Positions 1 to 11,008 of a stretch of 64,000 nucleotides of DNA are shown here, in pieces; position 1 is the stretch's first letter, and each line of letters begins with the position of its first letter. Under the pieces are notes generated by a model. That model made no database searches and was not told where the DNA came from. It was given only the letters and a program-made list of their open reading frames with translations. The position numbers and the translations under genes were made by a program. This DNA is from Nymphaea colorata (Eukaryota; Streptophyta; Magnoliopsida; Nymphaeales; Nymphaeaceae): contig NC_045142.1 of the NCBI RefSeq assembly GCF_008831285.2, forward strand, positions 2,795,001 to 2,859,000, written 5' to 3'.

Positions 1-389
1 TAACAGCAGTCATAATATCAAGAACAGTGTTTGTGCAGCTTGGGATTTTTGTTTTCTTGCAGCCAATAGTATGTAGGTTGGGTGATTATGTATAATAAAA
101 GATTCAAATGAAAATGTAACAAAGTATCTATTTTATTTCAAAGGCCTACTTTTCACCAAATCTGGTGGTATACACAAATTTAACGAGTAAATGTTCAGAT
201 TTATAAGATTTAAAGAAGAAGCTCATATATGATGTGTATATCGTATTTTGTAAGAGTTCAGATACCAATTATGCCGCTTTCTTGTGTCATGAAATATAAG
301 TTATGTATCTAAAAATCACATTCTTTATTACTTATTTTTCTTAAAATTTTCAAGAGAACTGTACGGTTGGTTTACACATATACATATAT

Positions 390-392
<3 letters not shown>

Positions 393-436
<44 letters not shown>
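393..436. repeat. (AG)n microsatellite
   Basis: An uninterrupted AG dinucleotide run of about 44 bases. Simple-sequence repeat, likely length-polymorphic. No nearby gene is apparent. Confidence 0.95.
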
Positions 437-439
<3 letters not shown>

Positions 440-1689
440 GAAGATTGATTTATGAAATATCATATTAATGGCATAACAGTTTTCCCATTTAGCATAGTTT
501 CTTATTTCTTATCTTTATTGTTCTCCCCACTGTTATCATACATTCAGCTTGAATCGGTAGATTCAAATCGAATCGGTGGAAAACCGTTTCATTTGGGTGG
601 CATTTTCAAGCCATGTGTCGACTTTAAATATCTCGAATATTTTCTTATTTTAGTGACTTTTTCCTCTCATTTCAAGTATTTTTTAAAAGACTTTTTTTTT
701 TGTTACCAATTCACAGCCGGTTTAGCAGATCGGTCGGTCAATTCCCCGAATCGGACACCGAACCGATTCTTACAAGCATTGATTGTCCATTAAAAGATGT
801 TGGGAAATGTTGTTCGAGGGAAGCTTGCTCTCATTATAAATTTGCGAAGAGCCATAACAAGCATGGTTTACCGTGCTTCCCGGCTCATGAATTCCCGGCA
901 GCACCCTGGATTCACGGGATTTTTATGGTTGATAATTCCCATGTGAGAATCAAACCGGAATTGTATTCCCAACAGATGCAAACACGAGTGGGACTTCTAA
1001 TCACACCATCGAGAGAAAACCTAAAAATTCCGTGGTATAGCTCCGACGAGCATAGCGTTGTTGTTGGGCAGACGGGTGAAAAGTCTTATAGTCAGTTTGA
1101 TTTTTGTGGGTACTATTTTTTTAAATTGTAAATAATAAATATAGAATATTGTGTTTCACTTTTCACCTAAATCTCGAAGCGACCATAGACTTTGGAGACA
1201 AGAGAGCGATTTCGGCCTCTTTAGGATATCTTTTCAGTGCATGTCAAACGCCATGCTAACTAAAAAAGTCTAATGTCTCAAGAAAATCATTCTATTGGAA
1301 AGTGGATCATTCTATTGGAAAGTGGTTTCCAGACAGAGGACTGTTTTGAACAGGCAACAGTGAAAAGACAAATCTGTATGCGCTTGGGATGAGGGTAAAA
1401 GTACTGTCTTCTTCTTCAATAGGAAAGCAGCAGTTTTATTCAAAGATCGTCTTTGGTAAGCACTAGAATATGGACGTGGTTTTCTCACCTTGTGGGACAC
1501 GGGGACTCCTTTCTCCCCAAGCCCAAACAAACGCTACCAAACAAATATAAGAAAACAACAAAAGAAAACACCAGAAGGGAAATAAAATGGTCATTGGGAA
1601 AATTTGCGATGGGTAAAACTGTCTTTTTTCTTAAGCTCAGCTGGGCTCTTAATTCGCTGATAAATACCAACATTATTTTATTTTAAAAT

Positions 1690-1830
1690 AATATATGATG
1701 GAAAATGTCTCCTTTACATGTAAATTTTAAAAAAGTTCATTTCTTATGTGTTAAAACTTTGGAAAATATTAAAACTTTAAAAAGTAATACTATGAGTCAA
1801 AAATTCGAAACTATAATTTAGCCCTCTTCA
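1690..1830. repeat. Diverged fragment of a small hAT-like element interior
   Basis: The AT-rich segment contains phrases such as catgtaaattttaaaaaa and aaattcgaaact, followed by a 'gccc' word. The same words occur in the same order inside the 192-bp elements at 49193-49384, 50391-50582 and 51547-51738. Terminal inverted repeats are not recognisable here, so it is probably a decayed fragment. Confidence 0.4.
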
Positions 1831-2457
1831 CGATGTTACCTATAAATTATTATTAACATCGATTCACGAAATACTTTAGTACATAAAACGATATCAGTAC
1901 CCCAAAGCAACAACTTATTTAGGTGAAACTCATTTGAATCTAAGCTACCTGGCCAATATGATTGATCAAGAGCGAAGTGGGATTAATCCAACAAACCAAA
2001 CAAAAGCATGCATAAATTTCTAAACCTTATAAGCAAAACATATGCATTTAATTTCTGAAACCTAGGGAGAAAAGGCGACACTCCTCCATATGTACAATAA
2101 ATGTCATAAAACATGGTGTCAGCGCATAGAACTTCCACATACTTTAAAATAAATCACGTAAATAAAAGGAGGAGAGAGAAAGAAGAGAGGGAGAGAGAAA
2201 AAGGGCAGTATGGAAAAAGAGCCGTTTCCAGGCTTGCAATCCTCCTCACCCCCTTTAAAAAAAAAAAGGACGTTGTTTCGCGTGTGACCTTTCTCTCTCT
2301 CCCCACTACTTTCACCCTCAACAAAAACACACACACACAAAAGAAGAACCCTCAAGTCTCTTCTGTCTTCTCTGATCTTTCCTTCCCCTCTGCACGGACT
2401 TTCTCTCACATTCTTTTACTCTTTATCTCTTCACTCCAAAAAAATTCCTCCCCACCT

Positions 2458-2472
2458 TAACCCTAACCCTAG
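2458..2472 (+). promoter_or_regulatory. Telo-box-like motif (two AACCCTA repeats)
   Basis: A short run with two consecutive AACCCTA units lies about 90 bp upstream of the lectin start codon, just before a CT-rich leader. Telo-boxes of this kind are common in plant promoters and 5' leaders and are bound by telomere-repeat-binding factors. That this one is functional is inference. Confidence 0.5.
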
Positions 2473-2514
2473 AACTCAACCTGCCATTACCATTCCACCT
2501 TCCATTACCATTCC

Positions 2515-2538
2515 TTCTCTCTCTCTCTCTCTCTCTCT
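2515..2538 (+). repeat. (CT)n tract in the probable 5' leader
   Basis: Twelve CT units end about 24 bp before the lectin ATG. CT/GA tracts near the transcription start are a common feature of plant core promoters and leaders. The same arrangement appears at the tubulin gene in this window. Confidence 0.8.
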
Positions 2539-2561
2539 ATAGTTTGTTCCCTCAGAACACA

Positions 2562-3584
2562 ATGGCTGTGTTCTTCATCCTCAGGTACCTCTTCCCTCTT
2601 ACTGTGCTGTCCCTCGTCTACGTCGCTGCAGCAAACCTTAACTCTAGCTCCGAGGCGCTTCCTTTTTTGTCCTACCAACCAACTTTCGACTTCCCGAAGT
2701 TTGGAGGGGCTCAGGGGGATTTGGGTATCTCTTTGTCTGGAGATGCTTGGATCTCGCCGGACGTTTCTGCCGTCAGAATCACTAATGGGTCGTCACCGAG
2801 CTCCGGGCGCGTTCTGTACGAGAGTCCCATTGAGATGTTTCGGGGGGATTCTCCCAGGACGCCGATCTCGTTCCTGTCTTGCTTCTCGTTTTCGATGTCG
2901 CCGGGCAATGGCGCAAGGCTGGCTTTTGCGTTCACGCCGAGAGGGTTCTCGTTCTTCGATGGTTGGGAAGATGGGAGCTCTGGCGGGAATTTGAGGGCTT
3001 TTGTGGTTAGGTTCGACGCCTCGAGCGGCTTCATCTCGACGCGGGTGAGTGATGCTCCGACTGTGGGTTTGGTGGTGAACGGAGGCGAGCAGCTGAATTG
3101 CTCGATCGAGTACGACTCGAATTCGAGGGTAGTGGACGTCAGGATCCGGAATTCGAGCGAGTTTCAGAGTTTCACTCCGGTGATTTCGTATTCGGCTGAT
3201 CTTTCGAGGCTTTGGGCGGAGGAGATGTTCGTGAGCATCGGGGCTTCGAGCTCCAACTCGTCTCAGATCGCCACTCTGTACTCGTGGAGCTTTAGCAAGC
3301 GCTACTCGGCCTACACACTGCACTCGGAGCCGTTGGACCCGAACGATTTCCCGACATTGAGTAAGGAATCTGTAAACGAGAAGAGAAGGAGCAGTGTGGC
3401 CGGAATTTTCGCTGCCCTTTTGGTGGGTGCTGCATTTGGTGCGGTGGCTGCAATCGCGTTGCTGTTGTTGAGATCGCGCTTCGCCAAGAAGAATTCGGTT
3501 GCTCCGGTCATGGCCGACCCCGTGGATCTAGAGTGTGATGTTAAAATTGTTTCAGATAAGTGTAGGCCTCATGTTAAGAAGTAA
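2562..3584 (+). CDS. L-type (legume) lectin-domain membrane protein without a kinase
   Basis: Intronless, 340 aa. Residues 1-24 are a hydrophobic signal peptide (core LFPLTVLSLVYVAAA). A legume-lectin-like beta-sandwich follows, to about residue 245, with recognisable strands such as FSFSMSPG, LAFAFTPRG, LRAFVVRFDA and the last strand LYSWSFS. There are several Asn-x-Ser/Thr sites. A single transmembrane helix spans about residues 278-301 (core AALLVGAAFGAVAAIALLLL), followed by a basic stop (RSRFAKK) and a tail of about 35 residues. L-type lectin receptor kinases carry a kinase domain after this helix. Here it is absent and a stop codon ends a short tail, so it is a receptor-like protein, probably at the plasma membrane. 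The Asp/Asn/His metal-binding loop normal in legume lectins is not obvious after VRFDA, so classical sugar binding is doubtful. The first in-frame ATG was chosen; the frame is open 18 bases further upstream without an ATG. Confidence 0.85.
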   Translation: MAVFFILRYLFPLTVLSLVYVAAANLNSSSEALPFLSYQPTFDFPKFGGAQGDLGISLSGDAWISPDVSAVRITNGSSPSSGRVLYESPIEMFRGDSPRTPISFLSCFSFSMSPGNGARLAFAFTPRGFSFFDGWEDGSSGGNLRAFVVRFDASSGFISTRVSDAPTVGLVVNGGEQLNCSIEYDSNSRVVDVRIRNSSEFQSFTPVISYSADLSRLWAEEMFVSIGASSSNSSQIATLYSWSFSKRYSAYTLHSEPLDPNDFPTLSKESVNEKRRSSVAGIFAALLVGAAFGAVAAIALLLLRSRFAKKNSVAPVMADPVDLECDVKIVSDKCRPHVKK

Positions 3585-6050
3585 ATGTGTTCTCGTCAAA
3601 AGAATGATGAGGTGTCTATGATGCTAAAGGATCATAAGTGATCTTGTTCTTTTGTTGTACATTACTGATTTGTAGTATAGCTACATTTTTTCTTTCTTTT
3701 GCTGGATATGTTGTTGCCTGATGAAGTGTTTTCTCTCTATACCCTTTTGTTTGCTGAGTGTTCTGAACACAGCAGGAATCCATGAAATCTCAAATTATAG
3801 CTTGTGCGAGCTCAAATGATCAGATGAGAAGGAATTCAGCTTGATTGGTGGTGCTTTTTGCGTCATAATTTACAATCTTGTTGTGCATATGTATAAACGT
3901 TCATGCAAACATGATGGGGACCTTAAACTCTAGTGTGGCATTTGGCATTCCCTTCAAAGACACAGCTGCTTCTGCGATCGTTTTCAAATTGGATGAAGCT
4001 TTTTCCATATTCTACTGCCACTATTGGATCGAGAACTGTGTGGTCTTCCGATTGATCATTTAGTCTCACATTGTTGCATTGGTGTTGAGGTGTTGAAATG
4101 CTTCTTATGATTCAGTTTACCTCTTCAGATTTTGCTGAATTTTGAATTTTGGCTTCTCAAACACAGTACAGATTTGAACTGAAACCTTATCTGAGAACAC
4201 GGCTGGAGAGAATGCCAAAACTTTGTGCTTTTTGATGGTTGACGCCAGAACAGCATGTTTGTTGGCTGCTGCCCTCACAGTGAAAAGAGGATCGTGAACT
4301 AATGCTGGCAAATGATCTGCGACTGCATGTCTGATTTTCTTTTGATGAGAAACAGATATCTTGTTCAAAACCCATGTAGATTCGATGACTTTTACAATAT
4401 TGCTCCTGTTTCCTGCGTGAGCGCACTAAAGTCTGTCAGAGGAAATGACAACAAAGGACGGTTTTGACCAGCATATTTGTAAATTTTGGAGAGAGGGAGA
4501 AAGAGAGAATAATGAGATGAACAGGAGAGGAATAAGTTTTATCACTGTGGTACCCGTAGACAGCTGGTGATTGGTGAGTTACAAAGGAGAACCACCTACC
4601 CGATGAAGATCCCAATGATCTCTCTTGGGGATCTCAAAGCAGCTCTGTACATGAATGTTCAGTGGTTTCTTCCTGCACTTCATCCATTTTTTGCTCCTGA
4701 TACCATGTTGTTTCCTGTCGATCTCACTTCAAGTTGGATAATCGAAGCGTTCATCCAATAATAGCATGACTTGAGGACAAAAGCAGGATTATTTTCACAC
4801 CAACTGCTTCAAAATTGCCTTCCAAAAACGAAATCTTTTCTCACGCTATGCAACTTATATGATGCTGCATTTGTTCCTTCAATTTGTTGTTAACCTGGTT
4901 TTGGGTGTTATCTAAAACAAACCTTGGCAACTCTCTTACTAAAATATTTCTCCAAGCTTCCAAATATTACTGACGCATGCACTTGAACTAGAACTATGTT
5001 AAATATCTGTTTTTCTTCCACTGTGCGGGTGGAGGTTTCAAGTATTTTCTGGCCAATCTGGTTTCAGAAGCTAAATTCGCCCCATGATCTTGTAATTTGA
5101 ACTTGTGACTTGTTTTAACCTTGAACTTACGGTACCAAAATCAGTTAACTACATGGAGATTGAATAAATCCACTGAGCTATCACGTGCAGAGTATATTAC
5201 TTGCAGATTCCTTTCTCATTATAGCTTCTTTAAACGTACGCTCTAAGTCATCATCATGTTCCTTTAAAGTTCTGTTCTTAAATATGGCAGATATATTTCC
5301 TATTTTGAAGTTAATGAATTTTTTTCAGCAAAGAAGCAGAAAACCTGCGGCCTGTTTCATTCCGCCTTTCATGTTGGAATTTGGAAGTTGGTGGTTTCTT
5401 ACGCGTTGCACTGCATTTTGATTCATTTTAATTCTTCACTTTTTGGATCTGTTAGAATATTTCTTTTGATTAGATTTGTATTAATGCCGTCCCACCTTAT
5501 TTTGCTTCCCAAACCTAAAGGCTAAAACCTTAAAATGTGCTTTCCATTGGTTAGATTAACTCATTGCTTTTGCTGATGATTTTTATTAGTAAAGGCATAT
5601 GGCTTGAACTTCCAAACTTGTTGACATTGTTCTTCCCGCTTGGACGTGTTTGAAAAGCTAATGCAAGCCCTTAAGTAAAAACTTCACCAGGCAATAAGAA
5701 GCCTATCATCTCATACTCTTAAGTCAACCATGGATGAATTTACCCTCGATCGTTTTTCATCCATATCTGCTCAATAACGCAGGGTGGAAACGGTCGTGTC
5801 AAAAAATATATATAAAAGAAAAGCTACCCAAATATCACTTGGATAGTGGAATTAGCATCTTGCTCACCCAAAAGGCTAGCTATCCATTTCATAACTTTCA
5901 CCTACAACCATTTAAGTTATATCAGTTAAGTTGTGTAGTTTTACCATAGATCCGAGATCACAAATTTAAGGATGGACCGCTCCCTCTCAAATCTGACCTA
6001 AAATCCATGGTTCTTAGAAAGGGGATGTAAATCCATGTTAGGATTTACCA
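3585..6050. other. Intergenic, no supported gene
   Basis: This is the 3' flank of the lectin gene followed by AT-rich spacer. Short open frames exist, for example about 83 codons on the minus strand at 4117-4368 and 64 codons on the plus strand at 4567-4761. None has a recognisable domain, splice context or codon bias, and none was called. Confidence 0.6.
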
Positions 6051-6714
6051 AAACACACATTTTAATTCAACCGTTTCTAAGACCTGAGGCAATCAAAAGC
6101 AACCCCTATTGGTAGGACGCAAGCTGCGGGCACTGTAGCTGTCCAGAAAACCCAGACTGCGCTGTCGTCCTGACCTCCCAAGATCTCTTCGGGAATGCTT
6201 TCGGTTCCGGAGATACCAAGATTACAATTCAATGTTTACCCCACTGGAGACAAACCCAGTGAATCCCCAAGGGTAAAGGTACAAGAAGGGCTTTTCCCGC
6301 CTACTCTAGGTCTGAACCTACTACACAGATAGGTTCAAGGCCTTACAACCTTGCGTACAAGAATGCCCTCAGCCTCACTCAACAAACCATACATTCATGC
6401 CTACGCGGACAAACCATTCCCCAACCCATAGGTAGGTCCATGGTTATGGCTGAAAGCTGGTTAGGAGGAGGTGATGCGATGGAGGCTGCGGGTGAAGCAG
6501 CAGCATTTAGCTGCGGTGGAGGGCGACGGGATAAGCTTGGACCTCACGGGGGAGAGCAGAAGAAGCGTCAAAGGCAAGGACGCATGGGGAAGACAGAGGA
6601 AGCAAAGGGTTGAGGAGAGGAAGAGGCGTCAAGAGGTAGGGACGCGAGAGAGAGGAGCGGAAACACACATTTTAATTCAACCGTTTCTAAGACCTGAGGC
6701 AATCAAAAGCAACC
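6051..6714. repeat. 54-bp direct duplication flanking a 556-bp insert
   Basis: An identical 54-bp segment, beginning aaacacacattttaattc, occurs at 6051-6104 and again at 6661-6714. The 556 bases between them (6105-6660) differ in character from the flanks: more GC-rich overall, with a purine-rich coding-like second half (about 6460-6660). The layout is that of an insertion with an unusually long target duplication, or of a repair event that copied the flank. No transposon ends are visible inside the duplicated segments. Confidence 0.75.
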
Positions 6715-6731
6715 TTAGTGCATTGCACGGC

Positions 6732-6804
6732 TCCTAAACAAGAAGGTAAAAAAACGGGTCTGGTTGCTCGGCCTATCCTAAACAAGAAGGTAAAAAAAAC
6801 GGGG
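6732..6804. repeat. 44-bp-period tandem duplication
   Basis: The phrase tcctaaacaagaaggtaaa followed by an A run and acggg occurs twice, 44 bp apart, immediately after the 54-bp direct repeat at 6661-6714. It suggests a second local duplication at the same unstable site. Confidence 0.7.
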
Positions 6805-7541
6805 AGGAAATGTCTAAGAATCCTTTCTGTAATTCATGCATATCTTAACCCGGGGCATCACACTAAGAGATAAAAAAAATCAACTCAACCCTGGAGAAAG
6901 CTCTAGTTCTTTAACGATTTCCTACATCCAAAATTATCTTGAATTGACTTACGAGAATTCTTTATAGGCCCAACTTGAGCTGTTGTGGGATGACAAAATA
7001 GCTATGTTTCATTTGTTTTCGTCTTAACTGAAATGTTGTCCTCCCCAAAAAGTTAAATGAAAATATAGTAAACAATTTTGTGACACAAGGATTTCTCATT
7101 CCAAAATTGAAACCGTTTGTACCATCAATGGAAAAAGAGATGGCCGTAATCGAAATGTTGGCATGGATAGAAAAGGAAGGGTTCCTTCCTAACAACAATC
7201 ATCCACTAAAGAGCATATTACATATGTTTGCATATTGGCCGACATCTAAAACAGCAAAGACAGTATTTTCATGTGAATCATACACAGTCAGTACGTAGCC
7301 AGTGAAACAAGAAAGAATAAAATTTCAACAACAATTGTTGAACAAGTATCTCGTACTGCCACGTCTTCGCTGGAAATAGAAAAAGAAATCATGCTGTATT
7401 CTTATGCTACTTGTTACATATGTCGGAATTAACTTAATTAGGAACACCTAGCTAACAAAGCAAGTTCTACTAGTTGAAAACGCTTCCACATGAAGCAGGC
7501 AACTGGGAGTTGCAGAAACCCAGCTATGAACTATAACCATG
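6805..7541. other. 3' flank of the beta-tubulin gene
   Basis: AT-rich sequence downstream of the tubulin stop codon on the minus strand. It must contain the tubulin 3' UTR and polyadenylation region. No independent gene could be supported. A 78-codon minus-strand frame at 6962-7198 has no recognisable content. Confidence 0.6.
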
Positions 7542-9109
7542 TTACATTTCTGCAAGCTCCTCTTCTTCGTCTTCATAGTCTCCCTCCTCATCCGCAGTCG
7601 CATCTTGGTACTGCTGGTACTCAGAAACAAGATCATTCATATTGCTCTCTGCTTCTGTAAACTCCATCTCGTCCATTCCTTCACCGGTATACCAATGCAA
7701 GAAAGCCTTTCTCCTGAACATGGCAGTGAATTGCTCACTCACCCTCCGGAACATCTCCTGAATAGAAGTCGAATTTCCGATAAAAGTCGATGCCATTTTC
7801 AGGCCTGTAGGGGGAATGTCACAGACGGTGGACTTGACATTGTTTGGGATCCATTCAACAAAGTAAGATGAGTTTTTGTTTTGGACGTTGATCATCTGTT
7901 CATCAACTTCCTTGGTACTCATCTTGCCACGAAACACTGCGGATGCGGTAAGGTACCGACCATGTCTGGGGTCCGCGGCGCACATCATGTTCTTGGCATC
8001 CCACATTTGTTGTGTAAGTTCAGGCACAGTAAGAGCCCGGTATTGCTGAGAGCCTCTTGACGTAAGGGGGGCAAAACCCACCATGAAGAAGTGCAGACGC
8101 GGGAATGGAATCAAGTTGACGGCCAGCTTCCTCAAGTCTGAGTTCAGCTGGCCAGGAAATCTCAGGCAGCATGTGACACCAGACATGGTCGCAGATATCA
8201 AATGGTTCAGGTCGCCGACTGCAAGAATGACAGAGCCATGGTTAACATTCATGCTTGCAATAGAACAGCATCAAAAAGAAGAATAAGCAATTAGGGAACA
8301 CTTACAACTAGGGGTAGTGAGCTTCAGAGTCCTGAAGCATATATCGTAAAGAGCTTCATTGTCAAGAACCATACATTCATCCGCGTTCTCAACCAGCTGA
8401 TGAACAGAAAGGGTTGCGTTGTAGGGCTCGACCACAGTGTCCGATACCTTCGGAGAAGGGAAGACGGAGAAAGTAAGCATCATTCGATCGGGGTATTCCT
8501 CTCTGATCTTTGAAATGAGCAGCGTGCCCATTCCAGACCCTGTTCCACCTCCCAAGGAGTGGCAGACCTGGAAACCTGCAAGAACAAGACTCCAATAAGA
8601 ACAACAGGGGAGAAAATGACCATAAAAAACAAGGGAATGGCGTCCTTCGTGCACAGAAAATGAAAGAAGCCGACAAACACAAATTCCCATTTCGTGGAGA
8701 CTGGGGAGGGCATACCCTGCAAGCAGTCACAGTTCTCAGCCTCCTTCCTGACAACATCAAGAACTGAGTCAATAAGCTCTGCTCCCTCTGTGTAATGCCC
8801 CTTGGCCCAGTTGTTTCCGGCACCCGATTGCCCAAAGACGAAATTATCCGGCCGGAAGATCTGGCCGAAAGAGCCAGACCTCACACTGTCCATGGTCCCG
8901 GGTTCAAGGTCCATAAGCACCGCCCTCGGAACGAAGCGACCGCAACTGGCTTCGTTGTAGTACACATTGACCCTCTCAAGCTGCAGTTCGGAATCACCAT
9001 GGTACCTTCCTGTGGCGTCGATGCCGTGTTCGGCGCAGACAACCTCCCAGAACTTAGCACCGATCTGGTTGCCACACTGGCCGCCCTGAATATGCAAGAT
9101 CTCACGCAT
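7542..9109 (-). CDS. TUBB: Beta-tubulin
   Basis: Three exons on the minus strand: 9109-8716, 8575-8306 and 8218-7542. They join to 446 aa, the normal plant beta-tubulin length. The introns are 140 and 87 bp with GT-AG ends. It polymerises with alpha-tubulin into microtubules and binds and hydrolyses GTP. The protein starts MREI, the N-terminal tetrapeptide used for co-translational tubulin mRNA autoregulation. The GTP-binding glycine loop GGGTGSG lies at residues 140-146, just after the first intron, which splits Gly132. The C-terminus is the expected acidic tail ([10 protein letters not shown]) that interacts with motors and microtubule-associated proteins. All three exons are intact with no frameshift, so the gene looks functional. 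The isotype number cannot be assigned from sequence alone. Confidence 0.97.
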
Positions 9110-9134
9110 CTTGTGCGAGGGTGTGTGCGCACGC

Positions 9135-9187
9135 GAGAGAGAGAGAGAGAGAGTTGAAGTGTTCTTGTGGTAAGGGTAATTATATAG
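9135..9187 (-). promoter_or_regulatory. Beta-tubulin core promoter: TATA box and GA/CT leader
   Basis: Read on the minus strand, a clear TATATAA box lies at about 9186-9179. A transcription start about 30 bp downstream (near 9150) would give a 5' leader of about 40 bases. That leader is largely a CT tract (GA on the plus strand, 9135-9153) ending about 25 bp before the ATG. The compact TATA plus CT-rich leader fits a strongly expressed plant tubulin gene. The exact start site is inferred. Confidence 0.7.
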
Positions 9188-10813
9188 GGAAGCGGCTTAG
9201 CAACGGCTACATCTAAGCGGGAACTTCGAGAGGGATTTGAATTGGACTGTTCCCGACCGTTAGAGCAGAACCAACGAGCGCGGATCCAACTGTTGGACGG
9301 AAGCGGTGAATTTTGAATTTCAAAATTTCTAGCCAAGTCGTCTCGGCGGAACGTTCCATAAATTTGAATAAACCTGTTAACCTCCACAAATTAGAAATTG
9401 ACAGGACAAACCCGGGTGCTCTTCATCTGGGCTCGGATATTTTCCCCTACTACCAGAACTGCGATACTGAGGATCACAATTACGGGGTGCTAGTGGATTA
9501 CATTTTGATCTCGTCAAGATCAACCGTAAACATGTGGTGTTAGTTCCAAATATGTATATACTAGAAGTGGCCCTTAAAAGAATCGTAATAAAAGAACCTC
9601 ATCGGAAGTGGAGAGTTGTTGGAATTTTCATTAAAGAAGGTCCATAATCTTAACAGCTCAAGAATAAGTTTTGTTATCGAAAGAAATCACATAGATTATT
9701 CTAATAACCGCTAGCTATTAGTTCAAGCCAGCTTCGAGACATGGGTGGAAAGAAAACACCCATTGGCTAATCATAAAACATTCACCGTTTTCAATACAAA
9801 GACGTAACACCCACGATGGTAATCAAACTGATGAATAAATGGTACACTAGTCCAACGAGCTAGGCTACATTCTTAAAGGAAGGAAAAGATATCAAAGGGC
9901 TGAGCGATATATCAACTCTCCGATCAGTGTGCCCCAACAAGAAAACGGCTCAACAAAGGGAGTGTAACATGAGAGGCTTTCCTTGAGCACGATCATCCAG
10001 AAGCACCCATCAACTCTATGGATCGATATACTTCGGAGTCAACATTCTATCTAAAACTGTCAAATCAACAGCTGAATCTAGGGATGCAATGGCTTTGGGT
10101 CCGATCCTAGGAAATTGCATTTCTCTTCCCCTTGTAGTAACCCAGAGTACAACCGAATGGCGTGGATATTTCATGTAGTAGAAAAACAAGGTTGGAACAA
10201 GATTCAGTCTCGTCAACTTCACTAATCCACATTAATCCAGAATCATCAGCCTGACACTACTGCGCATTTGACTCTTTTACGAGTCAACTAGGCGCTTCCA
10301 CACTTCGAAAAATATTGAAAGTCCAGCAGATTAGCTTTTGCAACTGGAGAGCAAATCTTCTACGATAGTACCAGAGATATTTTCACAGGACCAAGCAACC
10401 AGGCGAAGGAAAGCCACTGTCTAGCAATAAATGGTGAATTGATGAAAATGCACATTTAATTAACCAAGTTAACACCGTATTCCAGCTGTATTAACAACAA
10501 AAACAAACACCAAATCGGATTTCGACTCTTAAATCAAGTCCCGACAGCAGAAGAAACGTGGCTTCAACTAAAAAGACCGACGTAATATGAATCGAGACTG
10601 ACAGTGATTAGGCGGGCGCCTGTTCCCAGGAATGTTGCTAATTAATGCGTGTTGCACGTGACCCAAGAAACAGGAAGTCGCGTAAACATTTATAGCTACA
10701 GCTAGAAATGGTAAACAAAACTAGAACGTTAACAACGGCCCTTTGACGGACCATTTCGAAAACTTTGTTGCACCTACCTTTTCCGAACGAACGGACAAAA
10801 TTACCATAATCAA

Positions 10814-10830
10814 CCCCCCCCCCCCCCCCC
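10814..10830. repeat. Poly-C (poly-G) homopolymer, 17 bases
   Basis: A run of 17 C residues. Long C/G runs are rare in AT-rich plant spacers and are prone to slippage and sequencing error. The opposite strand could form a G-quadruplex-like structure. Confidence 0.9.
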
Positions 10831-10944
10831 AATATCCTAACTGAAACAAATTCCTAACAAAATAAATTTCATAAATGGGTACTCAAATAACCGATCCGCT
10901 CGTACAAATACCCTTGCAGCACATTCACGGAGTATGTTTACACT

Positions 10945-11008
10945 AAACAACGCTTTAACAAATTCTATTTGACCATAAACAACGCTTTAACAAATTCTAT
11001 TTGACCAT
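10945..11008. repeat. Perfect 32-bp tandem duplication
   Basis: Two identical adjacent 32-bp copies beginning aaacaacgctttaac, at 10945-10976 and 10977-11008. The perfect identity implies a recent event. Confidence 0.9.

Larger units (their letters stand above)
1..2457. other. Gene-free left flank
   Basis: No gene could be supported here. Open frames are short, mutually overlapping and unlike any family I recognise. The stretch holds a GA microsatellite at 393-436, an AT-rich segment near 1690-1830 that resembles the interior of the 192-bp elements found near 49-52 kb, and the upstream region of the lectin gene. Near 2160-2350 the plus strand is purine-rich and then becomes pyrimidine-rich towards the lectin 5' end. 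Confidence 0.6.

Noticed and set aside
700..1131. 143-codon plus-strand frame at the left end
   Set aside because: It overlaps another frame, has no recognisable motif and contains repeat-like sequence, so it was not called a gene.
2544..2561. Upstream extension of the lectin frame by six codons
   Set aside because: The extension begins with TTG, not ATG, and the signal peptide starts naturally at the ATG at 2562.
4117..4426. Two overlapping minus-strand frames of about 80 codons downstream of the lectin gene
   Set aside because: One frame looks weakly protein-like, but it has no domain I recognise, no flanking exons and no promoter, so a pseudogene fragment could not be supported.
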